25,496 bases of DNA from IMG/VR virus record IMGVR_UViG_3300037961_005010, positions 95,588-121,083 of that record, one strand, 5' to 3'. This document shows positions 14,364-21,999 of the stretch, piece by piece. The stretch comes from a virus. A program made the position numbers and the translations under genes. Within the stretch, counting starts at the first letter, position 1; every line of letters starts with the position of its first letter. The notes beneath the pieces are model-generated. The model ran no database searches. It saw only the letters and a list, made by a program, of their open reading frames with translations, and was not told the DNA's origin.

Positions 14364-15313
14364 AAATATTTATCACAGGCCAAGCCGGCATGATAGGCTT
14401 CCACTCGGCAAAACACTTTGCCAAGAAAGGATTCGAAGTAGTAGGAGTTGATAATTTCAATGATTACTATGACGTAGAACTAAAACAAGAAAGAGCTAGA
14501 ATATTAAAAGAAGATTATGGTGTTGAAACTATACTCGCTGATATTCAAGATGAAAAGATTGCACGACATAATATGTTTAAAGATGTAGATGTTTTACTAC
14601 ACCTTGCAGCATATGCTAATCCAAGACATGCTCTTGAAGAACCACAACCTTATATTGACACAAATATAACTGGTACACAAAGATTAATAGAAGAAGCTGA
14701 AGAGTGGAACGTTCCAACTGTATATGCTTCAAGCTCATGTGTTATGCATGGTCAGCCATTGCCTTGGAACGAGCATGATCGTCCAGACATGCAGAATAAT
14801 CCATATGGCTGGTCAAAGCGAGCTAATGAATGTCAGTTTGGACACTCTAAATTACCAAGAAGTGCGGGCTTACGTTTCTTCACTGTGTATGGACCATATG
14901 GTAGACCAGACATGGCACTCTTTAAATTTACAGATGCTATTGTAAATGGAAACCCTATGACACTCTATAACTTTGGTGATATGAAACGTGACTTTACATA
15001 TGTAGATGATATTGTACAAGGTATAGAATTAGTAGTTAATAAACTTCTTGACGAAACTGATAAACAATATCATGAAATCTATAACATTGGTTATGGTCAA
15101 CAAGTTGATTTGCTTGAGTTTGTTGATGAAATTGAGAAAAATTTGGACCGTAAAGGAGAACGGATTTTAGCTCCCAAACACCCCGCAGATGTCCCTGAGA
15201 CGTGGTCTGACACCACTAAGTTGCAGGCGTTAGGTTACAAACCTACTACATCAGTGAAAGATGGAATTAAAGAATTCATCACTTGGTATAAAAGTTATTA
15301 CGGAGTTAACTAA
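14360..15313 (+). CDS. NAD-dependent epimerase, UDP-glucuronate 4-epimerase-like
   Basis: 317 residues, extended short-chain dehydrogenase fold. The NAD-binding motif is G7-Q-A-G10-M-I-G13, and DNFNDYYDVELKQERARIL is the typical second block of UDP-glucuronate epimerases. HLAAYANPRHALEEPQPYI, SSSC (124-127), catalytic Y149-x3-K153 and RFFTVYGPYGRPDMALFKFT also match that subfamily. It would convert UDP-glucuronate to UDP-galacturonate; the UDP-glucuronate-making enzyme is the next gene. ATG overlaps the glycosyltransferase stop (ATGA). Subfamily fairly confident; exact product needs assay. Confidence 0.88.
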   Translation: MKIFITGQAGMIGFHSAKHFAKKGFEVVGVDNFNDYYDVELKQERARILKEDYGVETILADIQDEKIARHNMFKDVDVLLHLAAYANPRHALEEPQPYIDTNITGTQRLIEEAEEWNVPTVYASSSCVMHGQPLPWNEHDRPDMQNNPYGWSKRANECQFGHSKLPRSAGLRFFTVYGPYGRPDMALFKFTDAIVNGNPMTLYNFGDMKRDFTYVDDIVQGIELVVNKLLDETDKQYHEIYNIGYGQQVDLLEFVDEIEKNLDRKGERILAPKHPADVPETWSDTTKLQALGYKPTTSVKDGIKEFITWYKSYYGVN

Positions 15314-16128
15314 TGAAGATAGGAATTGTAGGTCATGGCTTTGTTGGAAAAGCTGTTGATTATGGTTTTCATGGATGCAATAAAATTATTATAGATCCAT
15401 TGTATGGAAACGATATAGAAGATTTGGAAAATGAACGTTTAGATGTTACATTCGTTTGTGTTCCTACTCCTATGGGAGAAGATGGATCTATTGACTCTTC
15501 AATCGTAGAAAAGGCAGTAAGATTTCTCAAAAGAAAAGTTACAGGTTTGATTGTAGTTAAGTCTACAGTCACACCTGCAATCGTAGAAAAATTACAAGGT
15601 GGAATGGCAGGTGACAGAGTCATCTACAATCCAGAATTTTTGACAGAAAAAAATGCACAAGAAGATTTCATTAATCCACAAATGCATATTTTTGGTGGAG
15701 CTAGAAATAAAACCAGACAATTAAGTAACATATATAAAGAATATAGCTTATGTAAACCTTGTCCGATATATCACATGTCTGGCCCTGATGCAAGCTTTGT
15801 TAAGTACGGAATCAATTGTTTCTTAGCTTCTAAAGTTTTATGGTTTAATCAATTTTACGATGTTGTAAAAGATTTTGGAGGTAACTTTGGTAGTATCATT
15901 AACGCAATTGGAACTGATAGTCGGATAGGTCAGTCTCACACTCGTGTTCCTGGCTTTGATGGCAAGCGTGGTTATGGCGGCGCTTGTTTTCCTAAAGATA
16001 CAGCAGCGTTTGCAAGTTTTGCTGGAACATTTTCTACGTTAGAAAAGGTTATAGAAGAAAATAATAAGTATCGTAAAGACTACGATAAAGACGAACGTGA
16101 ATTAGCGCAGAATGTAAGCTATGGTTAA
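15313..16128 (+). CDS. UDP-glucose 6-dehydrogenase-like protein
   Basis: 271 residues, short for the UDP-glucose/GDP-mannose dehydrogenase family (usually about 390-450). It oxidises UDP-glucose to UDP-glucuronate with NAD. GIVGHGFVGKAVDYG is the Rossmann motif; VCVPTPMGEDGSID, VVKSTVTPAIVEKL, NPEFLTEKNAQEDFINP (E108) and K164 in FVKYGINCFLASK are conserved. GYGGACFPKDTAA carries catalytic C225 with K228 and D229. The C-terminal UDP-binding domain is missing or reduced, which may change substrate preference. It overlaps both neighbours (TAATG upstream, 8 nt downstream). Confidence 0.87.
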   Translation: MKIGIVGHGFVGKAVDYGFHGCNKIIIDPLYGNDIEDLENERLDVTFVCVPTPMGEDGSIDSSIVEKAVRFLKRKVTGLIVVKSTVTPAIVEKLQGGMAGDRVIYNPEFLTEKNAQEDFINPQMHIFGGARNKTRQLSNIYKEYSLCKPCPIYHMSGPDASFVKYGINCFLASKVLWFNQFYDVVKDFGGNFGSIINAIGTDSRIGQSHTRVPGFDGKRGYGGACFPKDTAAFASFAGTFSTLEKVIEENNKYRKDYDKDERELAQNVSYG

Positions 16129-17311
16129 TTATGCAAGTATAGTTCCTTTAATAGGAGGAGAAACAATAGCTATGGAGCAGGTCTTTGGAAAGAGGCCTGA
16201 CTACATTTTATCGTATACGGACTTTGAAGCAAATGATAGGCAACTTCTTAATTATTACAATAATAGCGTTCCTTATATTAAGCTTGATATGGGTAACCTT
16301 GCACCTCATAGTGTTGATGTGGTCAATACTGTATGCCCTTGTGCTGGCCTCTCTTCCCTTTCTCCTAGCAGCAATGCTGATAGCACTACTAATGATTGGA
16401 TGGTCAAGTCTGCAGAGTACATCATTGAATCAGTACAGCCAACAGTTTTTTGGGGTGAAAATGCTCCAAGATTAGCTAGTAAGATGGGAGAAAAAGTTGT
16501 TAAACAACTTAGAGATATCGCTAGAAAAAATGGATATACATTTAGTATATACAAAACTAAATCTATTCTTCATGGTTTGAGCCAGGTTAGAGATAGAGCC
16601 TTTTACTTTTTTTGGAAAGGAAACAGTGTACCAATATTTGAGTATTACAATAAACCTCATGAAAAAATAGAAGACACTATAAGGAATGCTTCTTCAAATG
16701 AAAAAGATGAGATGTTTGAAACAACTGCTAATCAAAAGATTCCTTCAAAAGAACCTTTCTATGAATACGTTTTAGAAGAAATGCACGGCGGAATATCTCA
16801 CGCTGATTTTTTTAAATCTATTAAAAAGACAACTAATCCTTTACACTACATAGAAGATAAGAAAGTAGATTATCATACTGTGGCTAAATGGATGGATGAT
16901 AAAGGATATGAGAATCACGCTCGTAAGTGTAGAAGAATGGGTGATAAGCTAAAAGCTGGTGGAAACATCATGAGAAAAACAACTGAGATTGGAAAAGATT
17001 TTATTGGTGCTTTTGTAGGGCACTTTCCAATTGAGCTTACACATCCAGATCAAGACAGATATATCAATGTACGTGAAGCATTAGCTATTATGAAAATGCC
17101 TAAAGATTTTAATCTAGTTGGTGGCAAGAAAAATATAAATATGATATGTCAAAACGTTCCTGTTACTACTGCAGCTGACATGGCTAATAATGTAAAAAAC
17201 TTTTTAGCTGGAGATTGTAAAACAGTTGAATCAGAATTCGCAATACAAGATAATAAATCACAAAAGTTTTGGTCCGAGCCAGTTCCTTCAACACTCGAAG
17301 CATTTTTTTGA
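16121..17311 (+). CDS. DNA cytosine-C5 methyltransferase
   Basis: 396 residues. Motif I is VPLIGGETIAMEQVFG (8-23), motif IV VNTVCPCAGLS has catalytic C74 (P-C instead of the usual PPC-Q), motif VI is GENAP (112-116), and motif VIII is QVRDRAFYF (155-163). Motifs IX-X are IGAFVGHFPIELTHPDQDRYINVREALAIMKMP and MICQNVPVTTAADMANNV. It methylates, or possibly otherwise modifies, C5 of cytosine in DNA; the target-recognition part is roughly 190-270. It ends STLEAFF, like the polymerase and glycosyltransferase tails. It is the last gene of the modification operon and follows the dehydrogenase gene with an 8-nt overlap. Its role in a phage predicted to carry hydroxymethylcytosine is puzzling. Confidence 0.88.
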   Translation: MVNYASIVPLIGGETIAMEQVFGKRPDYILSYTDFEANDRQLLNYYNNSVPYIKLDMGNLAPHSVDVVNTVCPCAGLSSLSPSSNADSTTNDWMVKSAEYIIESVQPTVFWGENAPRLASKMGEKVVKQLRDIARKNGYTFSIYKTKSILHGLSQVRDRAFYFFWKGNSVPIFEYYNKPHEKIEDTIRNASSNEKDEMFETTANQKIPSKEPFYEYVLEEMHGGISHADFFKSIKKTTNPLHYIEDKKVDYHTVAKWMDDKGYENHARKCRRMGDKLKAGGNIMRKTTEIGKDFIGAFVGHFPIELTHPDQDRYINVREALAIMKMPKDFNLVGGKKNINMICQNVPVTTAADMANNVKNFLAGDCKTVESEFAIQDNKSQKFWSEPVPSTLEAFF

Positions 17312-17340
17312 TTTACATTTGTCGCAAAATATGGTAGAAT
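17312..17340 (+). promoter_or_regulatory. sigma70-like promoter (TTTACA-N17-TAGAAT)
   Basis: TTTACA at 17312-17317 and TAGAAT at 17335-17340, 17-nt spacer ending in TATGG. It lies in the 53-nt gap before uvsX. The predicted start is near 17347, leaving a leader that carries the AAGGGAG ribosome binding site at 17352-17358. Confidence 0.8.
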
Positions 17341-17364
17341 ATATCCAGAACAAGGGAGACACTT

Positions 17365-18414
17365 ATGTCTATAATGGATAAACTAAAAAAGAATTCTAAA
17401 TTAAAAAATACAGAAGTTCTTTCAGAATCAAAATTTTTCAATGAAAAAGATATGGTTCCAACAGACGTGCCTATGATAAACGTAGCACTGTCTGGTTCCG
17501 TGGATGGCGGACTTACACCCGGACTTACAGTCTTAGCGGGTCCATCCAAACATTTCAAAACTTCATTTGCTTTGCTAATGGCTGCAGCATATATGAAAAA
17601 ATATCCAGATTCTGTTATGTTATTTTATGACTCAGAGTTTGGCTCTCCACAATCTTACTTTGAACAATTTGATATCGATACATCTAGAGTTCTTCATACA
17701 CCAATTACAAATGTAGAAGAACTTAAGTTTGATATGATTGGTCAGCTTGAACAGTTGGACAGAGATGATAAAGTCGTAGTAGTAATTGATAGTATTGGTA
17801 ACTTGGCATCTAAAAAAGAAATGGAAGATGCTTTAAATGAAAAATCTGTGGCAGATATGTCACGGGCAAAAGCTCTGAAAGGTTTGTTCCGCATGGCAAC
17901 ACCTTATCTCGCTATGAAAAATATTCCAATGTTAGCTGTAAACCATACATATAAAGAAATCGGCTTGTTTCCAAAAGATATTGTTGGTGGAGGTACAGGC
18001 ATTTATTACTCCGCTGATAACATCTGGATCATTGGACGTCAGCAAGATAAGAAAGGCTCTGAGGTACAAGGCTATCATTTTGTAATTAACGTGGAGAAGA
18101 GCAGATATGTTAAAGAAAAGTCTAAGATTCCTATTACTGTTTCCTGGGACGGTGGTGTTCGCAATTACAGCGGCCTTCTTGATGTGGCTCTCGCTGGTGG
18201 CTACGCTACTAAACCTTCCAACGGCTGGTATGCTGAAGTTGATCAGAAGACAGGTGAAGTTGGCGCAAAGGTTAGGCATGATCAAACTTTAGAAGAAGAG
18301 TTTTGGAATCCTATATTTAATAACACTGACTTTAAAGAGTTTATGAAGAAACAATATTCAATTGGATATAAAGATCAAGTATCCATGGACGATATAGTTA
18401 CTGAAGATGCTTAA
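17365..18414 (+). CDS. uvsX: RecA-like recombinase UvsX
   Basis: 349 residues. Strand-exchange protein of T4-type recombination-dependent replication. Walker A is GPSKHFKTS (59-67), the T4-type variant with Lys-Thr-Ser. It is followed by LFYDSEFGSPQSYF, the Walker B-like VVVIDSIGNL, AKALKGLFR, LAVNHTYKEIG and VGGGTGIYYSADNIWII, all as in UvsX. The acidic C-terminus, SMDDIVTEDA, fits the family. It has its own promoter and an AAGGGAG ribosome binding site. It is followed by the small linker gene and gp41, as in other marine T4-like phages. Confidence 0.95.
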   Translation: MSIMDKLKKNSKLKNTEVLSESKFFNEKDMVPTDVPMINVALSGSVDGGLTPGLTVLAGPSKHFKTSFALLMAAAYMKKYPDSVMLFYDSEFGSPQSYFEQFDIDTSRVLHTPITNVEELKFDMIGQLEQLDRDDKVVVVIDSIGNLASKKEMEDALNEKSVADMSRAKALKGLFRMATPYLAMKNIPMLAVNHTYKEIGLFPKDIVGGGTGIYYSADNIWIIGRQQDKKGSEVQGYHFVINVEKSRYVKEKSKIPITVSWDGGVRNYSGLLDVALAGGYATKPSNGWYAEVDQKTGEVGAKVRHDQTLEEEFWNPIFNNTDFKEFMKKQYSIGYKDQVSMDDIVTEDA

Positions 18415-18712
18415 GGAAAATGTAGATTACGAGTTGATACCTTCAGATGATCCTGAAGATGATGCTTGGAGTGTTCGTATATTGAAAGGAGATTTTGTAG
18501 AAACTGTTTTTCAATACGGCGCTATAAAACTAAACGGCGAAGATTTAGATGATGACTCAACTCAAATGACTTTTAATTTTGAACTTAAGTCTTCGCCTAT
18601 ATATGATTTATCAGAGAATAACTTAGAATTGCAGAAACATGTAGGTGACATTTTGTTATCTGTTCTAGAAGACGCAATACAAAACAAACAACTATTAACA
18701 CAAGAGACTTGA
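18407..18712 (+). CDS. Conserved-looking small phage protein between uvsX and gp41
   Basis: 101 residues, acidic, function not recognised. Beta-rich N-terminal half (VDYELIPSDDPEDDAWSVRI, TVFQYGAIKLNG) and a helical C-terminus (ELQKHVGDILLSVLEDAI). It overlaps uvsX by 8 nt and the helicase start by one base (TGATG), so it is translated with replication genes and may be an accessory factor. I know of no defined domain in it. Confidence 0.75.
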   Translation: MLKENVDYELIPSDDPEDDAWSVRILKGDFVETVFQYGAIKLNGEDLDDDSTQMTFNFELKSSPIYDLSENNLELQKHVGDILLSVLEDAIQNKQLLTQET

Positions 18713-20079
18713 TGACAACTAATCTTGAACAAACAATAATTAAAAATATACTTACTAACGAGAAGTATATGAGAAAAGTCCTGCCGTTTATTCGGCCAGA
18801 CTATTTTGAAGGAACTTATCGTCAACTCTTTAAAGAGATTGGAAAGTTTGTTGGAAAATATAATAAGCTTCCAACAATAGAATCATTTAAAATTGAATTA
18901 GATCAAAGTGATTCTTTTAATGAAGAACAATATCGCCATGCCGTTGAAATTATTCCTCAACTTTTTGATGGTGAAGAAGTTGATCAACAATGGTTAAACG
19001 ATACAACTGAAAAGTGGTGCCAGGATCGTGCATTGTATAATGCAGTTATGGAATCTATCACTATTATTGATGGTAAACATCAAAGCTTAACAAAGAATGC
19101 TTTACCTGATATTCTTACAAAAGCTTTAGGTGTTTCATTTGACACTAATATTGGTCATGACTATATAGAAAATTTTGAAGAAAGATATGAGTTTTATCAC
19201 AGAGATGAAGAAAGACTCCCGTTTGATCTTGAGTATTTTAATAAAATTACTAAAGGAGGTTTGCCAAATAAAACTCTTAACATTTGTTTAGCTGGTACTG
19301 GCGTCGGTAAGTCTTTATTCATGTGTCACTGCGCTTCGTCCAATTTGTCGGATGGTAAAAATGTACTTTACCTAACTATGGAAATGGCTGAAGAACGTAT
19401 AGCTGAACGTATAGATGCTAATCTTTTGGACTTACCTATAGACCAAATAGCTGACTTACCTAAAACAATGTTTGCAGATAGAGTTAATCAACTATCTAAA
19501 AGAACTAATGGTAAACTCATAATAAAAGAGTATCCAACTGGTCAGGCCAATGCAGCACACTTCAGAGCGCTGCTCAATGAGCTTAAGTTAAAAAGATCAT
19601 TTGAACCTGATATAATTTACATTGATTATTTAAATATCTGTGCATCTAGTAGAATGAAAGGAATGGGCGGTGCAATCAACTCATACAATTACATTAAAGC
19701 AATTGCTGAGGAACTACGTGGTCTTGCAGTGGAGTTCGACGTTCCGATCGTCTCTGCAACACAAACGACTCGTTCTGGTTATTCTAACTCGGATATTGGG
19801 CTTGAAGATACGTCCGAGTCTTTTGGATTACCCGCTACCGCAGACCTCATGTTTGCACTCATTTCAACAGAAGAACTTGAAGGATCAGGACAATTAGCAG
19901 TAAAACAATTAAAGAATAGATATAATGATCCAACATATAAGAAACGATTTGTCATAGGTGTTGATAGATCAAAAATGAAATTATATGATGTAAATGATAA
20001 TCAACAAACTTTGATAGATGATACACCAACTTTTGACAAAACAGAAATTGCAAACAAATTTGAAGGGTTCAAGCTATGA
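18712..20079 (+). CDS. 41: DnaB-like replicative helicase (T4 gp41)
   Basis: 455 residues. Hexameric 5'-3' helicase of the phage replisome. The N-terminal helical domain spans about 1-150. The RecA-like core holds Walker A AGTGVGKS (194-201), LYLTMEMAEERIAERIDAN, Walker B IIYIDYLNICASS, VSATQTTRSGYSN and the arginine-finger region KQLKNRYNDP. ATG 18712 overlaps the preceding TGA. Its stop overlaps the start of a tiny basic ORF (ATGA). The strand between 19680 and 19860 is visibly richer in G+C than flanking DNA, which may reflect strong conservation or recombination. Confidence 0.95.
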   Translation: MTTNLEQTIIKNILTNEKYMRKVLPFIRPDYFEGTYRQLFKEIGKFVGKYNKLPTIESFKIELDQSDSFNEEQYRHAVEIIPQLFDGEEVDQQWLNDTTEKWCQDRALYNAVMESITIIDGKHQSLTKNALPDILTKALGVSFDTNIGHDYIENFEERYEFYHRDEERLPFDLEYFNKITKGGLPNKTLNICLAGTGVGKSLFMCHCASSNLSDGKNVLYLTMEMAEERIAERIDANLLDLPIDQIADLPKTMFADRVNQLSKRTNGKLIIKEYPTGQANAAHFRALLNELKLKRSFEPDIIYIDYLNICASSRMKGMGGAINSYNYIKAIAEELRGLAVEFDVPIVSATQTTRSGYSNSDIGLEDTSESFGLPATADLMFALISTEELEGSGQLAVKQLKNRYNDPTYKKRFVIGVDRSKMKLYDVNDNQQTLIDDTPTFDKTEIANKFEGFKL

Positions 20080-20186
20080 ATAGAAATTATAAAAAGACAA
20101 GTATTGGACAAAGAAATATTAAAAAGTCTAGTATGAATAAACATAAGAAACGCGGATATAAAAAATATAGAGGTCAAGGAAAATAA
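20076..20186 (+). CDS. 36-residue very basic peptide
   Basis: 36 residues with 10 Lys, 4 Arg and no acidic residue (net charge about +14); Gly-Gln and Lys-Lys repeats such as KKRGYKKYRGQGK close the peptide. Its ATG overlaps the gp41 stop (ATGA), AAGGG lies about 10 nt upstream, and its stop overlaps the ThyX ATG (TAATG), so coding potential is well supported despite its size. Composition suggests binding to nucleic acid, ribosome or replisome DNA. No family recognised with certainty. Confidence 0.7.
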   Translation: MNRNYKKTSIGQRNIKKSSMNKHKKRGYKKYRGQGK

Positions 20187-20866
20187 TGCATGCACGTCTC
20201 ATATCCCATAGCCAACCCACTGGTCGTATCCACTCAGGAGAACTTGCTCAGACGGGGCTTGATAACATCCAAGACCTCATCGCATATTGTGCCCGTGTCT
20301 CCAATCCAACGAACCAAGCTAACACCAAAACAACGTCAAAGTTACTTGGATATCTCATCAAACACAAGCACTGGTCGCCATTCGAAATGGCATCAGCCTG
20401 TATCGAAGTCGAAACAACAAGAGACATTGCAAGACAATTACTCAGACACAGATCGTTTTCATTTCAAGAGTTTTCTCAGCGGTACGCTGACATCAGGGAT
20501 CTTGCTGGCTCTGTTGTAATACGTAAAGCAAGACTACAAGATACAAAAAATCGTCAAAATAGCGTGATGACTGATGATGTTAATTTGCACATGACTTGGG
20601 AACAGCATCAGAGAAACGTTTGGCATACAGCAATGAAAGCATATGAATGGGCTATAGAAAATGGAATCGCAAAAGAACAAGCAAGAGCTGTTTTGCCTGA
20701 AGGCAACACTCCGTCAAGATTATACGTCAACGGGACTATTCGAAGTTGGATACATTACATTGAATTACGATCAGCCAATGGTACTCAAAAAGAACATATG
20801 GATTTAGCCATTTCTGTAGCAGAAGCTATAGGAAAAATATATCCCGGCATAGTAGAGTTTACTTAA
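20186..20866 (+). CDS. thyX: FAD-dependent thymidylate synthase ThyX
   Basis: 226 residues. It makes dTMP from dUMP with CH2-THF, NAD(P)H and FAD. The ThyX signature RHRSFSFQEFSQRY (87-100) is complete, with LIKHKHWSPFEMASACIEVE upstream and EQARAVLPEGNTPSRLYVNGTIRSWIHYIELR (substrate-binding Arg) near the C-terminus. It completes the dCMP to dUMP to dTMP route begun by dCMP deaminase; there is no ThyA-type dTMP synthase in the window, since the TS-fold protein is gp42. AAGGA at 20176-20180 precedes the start. The first 330 nt are notably richer in G+C (30 of 60 bases at 20221-20280). Confidence 0.95.
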   Translation: MHARLISHSQPTGRIHSGELAQTGLDNIQDLIAYCARVSNPTNQANTKTTSKLLGYLIKHKHWSPFEMASACIEVETTRDIARQLLRHRSFSFQEFSQRYADIRDLAGSVVIRKARLQDTKNRQNSVMTDDVNLHMTWEQHQRNVWHTAMKAYEWAIENGIAKEQARAVLPEGNTPSRLYVNGTIRSWIHYIELRSANGTQKEHMDLAISVAEAIGKIYPGIVEFT

Positions 20867-21055
20867 ATGTGGACTTTGGTTTTTGTATATCTCTACGCTG
20901 GAACTCCTTATGCTGTAAAATACGATACTTATAAAAGTATGACAGAATGTTTTTATGCACGAGAAAAACTAGGAGAAGAGCAAACAGGAAACTTAGGATA
21001 TTTTGAACTAGGAACTCAAGCTATCTGCATACACACAGAAAGAAAGGATATTTAA
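20867..21055 (+). CDS. Small exported Cys-containing protein
   Basis: 62 residues. A hydrophobic start, MWTLVFVYLYAGTPYAV, is followed by 'KSMTECFYA' and 'TQAICIHTE', one Cys each. The layout matches the product at 6540 and, more loosely, that at 23743. It begins directly after the ThyX stop. Probably periplasmic or membrane-anchored; function unknown. Confidence 0.65.
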   Translation: MWTLVFVYLYAGTPYAVKYDTYKSMTECFYAREKLGEEQTGNLGYFELGTQAICIHTERKDI

Positions 21056-21259
21056 ATGAAGGAAAGATTAATAGAATGCTTTAAGTCTCATGCAAAAGGA
21101 CATGTAGATAAACATCTAGCAAATGTTGAAGTACTACTCAACCATCCTGCAGGCATAGGCGAGCATGGAGATATCATCGAAGAAATAGAAAAAGAATTGA
21201 ATGAAGTAGCAAAGTATGATGATCTATTAAGCATGGTTGAAAAATATGTCGAGTCGTAA
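21056..21259 (+). CDS. Small helical phage protein
   Basis: 67 residues, predicted all-helical: KGHVDKHLANVEVLLNHPAGIGEHGDIIEEIEKELNEVAKYDD. I believe similar proteins occur in other marine T4-like phages next to replication genes, but no function is known to me. AAAGGA precedes the ATG, which abuts the previous stop. The 3' end overlaps the next gene by 14 nt. Confidence 0.7.
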   Translation: MKERLIECFKSHAKGHVDKHLANVEVLLNHPAGIGEHGDIIEEIEKELNEVAKYDDLLSMVEKYVES

Positions 21260-21455
21260 AATTTCAACGTATTGGGCAGATCCTCCGTTAAAAGGATATG
21301 CTGAAGTGCATATGAACTTTAAAGAAGAGTTTGCATATATTAAATACTTTGATGAAAATGAAAAGCAATTCTTTTCAGAGGATTTTCCTAATAAATCTAT
21401 TAGATATGTAGAAGATGCTGCTGAAAATTGGGCTTTAGGTATAAAAAAAATTTAA
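21246..21455 (+). CDS. Small phage protein, function unknown
   Basis: 69 residues, beta-rich: YWADPPLKGYAEVHMNFKEEFAYIKYFDENEKQFFSEDF, then a helix VEDAAENWALGIKKI. ATG 21246 overlaps the preceding gene by 14 nt; an in-frame TTG at 21237 would only add three residues. It looks like a genuine conserved small protein because of its clear secondary-structure pattern and coupling to the upstream gene. No function recognised. Confidence 0.65.
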   Translation: MSSRKISTYWADPPLKGYAEVHMNFKEEFAYIKYFDENEKQFFSEDFPNKSIRYVEDAAENWALGIKKI

Positions 21456-21473
21456 AAAAATGCATTTTTGGGG

Positions 21474-21502
21474 TTTACTTTTAGTTTGAACTGTGGTAGT
21501 AT
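21474..21502 (+). promoter_or_regulatory. sigma70-like promoter (TTTACT-N17-TAGTAT)
   Basis: TTTACT at 21474-21479 and TAGTAT at 21497-21502, 17-nt spacer ending in TGTGG. Predicted start near 21509, giving a leader of about 23 nt before the cell-wall hydrolase. A T4-late-type element lies just downstream, so this gene seems to have two temporal promoters. The AT palindrome at 21456-21469 precedes it. Confidence 0.78.
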
Positions 21503-21520
21503 AGCTCAAAATGATAGGGT

Positions 21521-21528
21521 TATAAATA
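21521..21528 (+). promoter_or_regulatory. T4-late-type promoter TATAAATA
   Basis: TATAAATACTAAT matches the T4 late consensus (TATAAATACTATT) in 12 of 13 positions. It would start transcription about 6 nt downstream, at or just past the hydrolase ATG (21532), so late transcripts would be leaderless or start inside the gene. Confidence 0.72.
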
Positions 21529-21531
21529 CTA

Positions 21532-21999
21532 ATGAAGTACTTTATAGGCATAACAAGTGGATTATTAACTATGTCAACGCTTACAATACTAGGCTTAACA
21601 GCCATGATGTCACTTCCAGAATTAGATGTAAAACAACATGAATGTTTAGCTTTAAACATCTATCACGAATCTCGCGGTGAAAGATGGGAAGGTCAGATAG
21701 CAGTAGCTCATGTAACAATGAACAGAGTACAAAGTAATGAATGGCCGGACAACATATGTGATGTTGTATATCAAAGTAAACAATTTAGTTGGACACACGT
21801 GGTAAAAGACCATAAGCCAAGAGAATCTAAACCGTGGGCTGAGGCTCAGGTCATAGCTAGAGATGTTATGATAGGAAACACTGAAGATCCTACTAAAGGC
21901 GCAGAGTTTTATCATGCAAATTATGTAAACCCTTATTGGGCAAAAGAATATACGCTTACAAAAGTAATTGGAAATCATCTATTTTACAGTTTGGACTAA
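21532..21999 (+). CDS. SleB/CwlJ-type cell-wall hydrolase
   Basis: 155 residues. The N-terminal hydrophobic segment (about 3-26) is a signal anchor. The rest matches the SleB hydrolase family: LALNIYHESRGERWEGQIAVAHVTMNRV with catalytic Glu46 in YHESRGE, then WPDNICDVVYQSKQFSW, PWAEAQVIARDVM and GAEFYHANYVNPYW. These are lytic transglycosylase-like peptidoglycan enzymes. In a phage this is probably the endolysin (signal-anchor-release type) or a virion-associated lysin. The late-type promoter immediately upstream fits a lysis or structural role. The stop overlaps the Fe-S carrier start (TAATG). Confidence 0.88.
   Translation: MKYFIGITSGLLTMSTLTILGLTAMMSLPELDVKQHECLALNIYHESRGERWEGQIAVAHVTMNRVQSNEWPDNICDVVYQSKQFSWTHVVKDHKPRESKPWAEAQVIARDVMIGNTEDPTKGAEFYHANYVNPYWAKEYTLTKVIGNHLFYSLD

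Noticed and set aside
21456-21469. AAAAATGCATTTTT palindrome as a terminator
   Set aside because: Almost pure A/T stem with no G+C core and no U-tract after it (GGGG follows); too weak to call.
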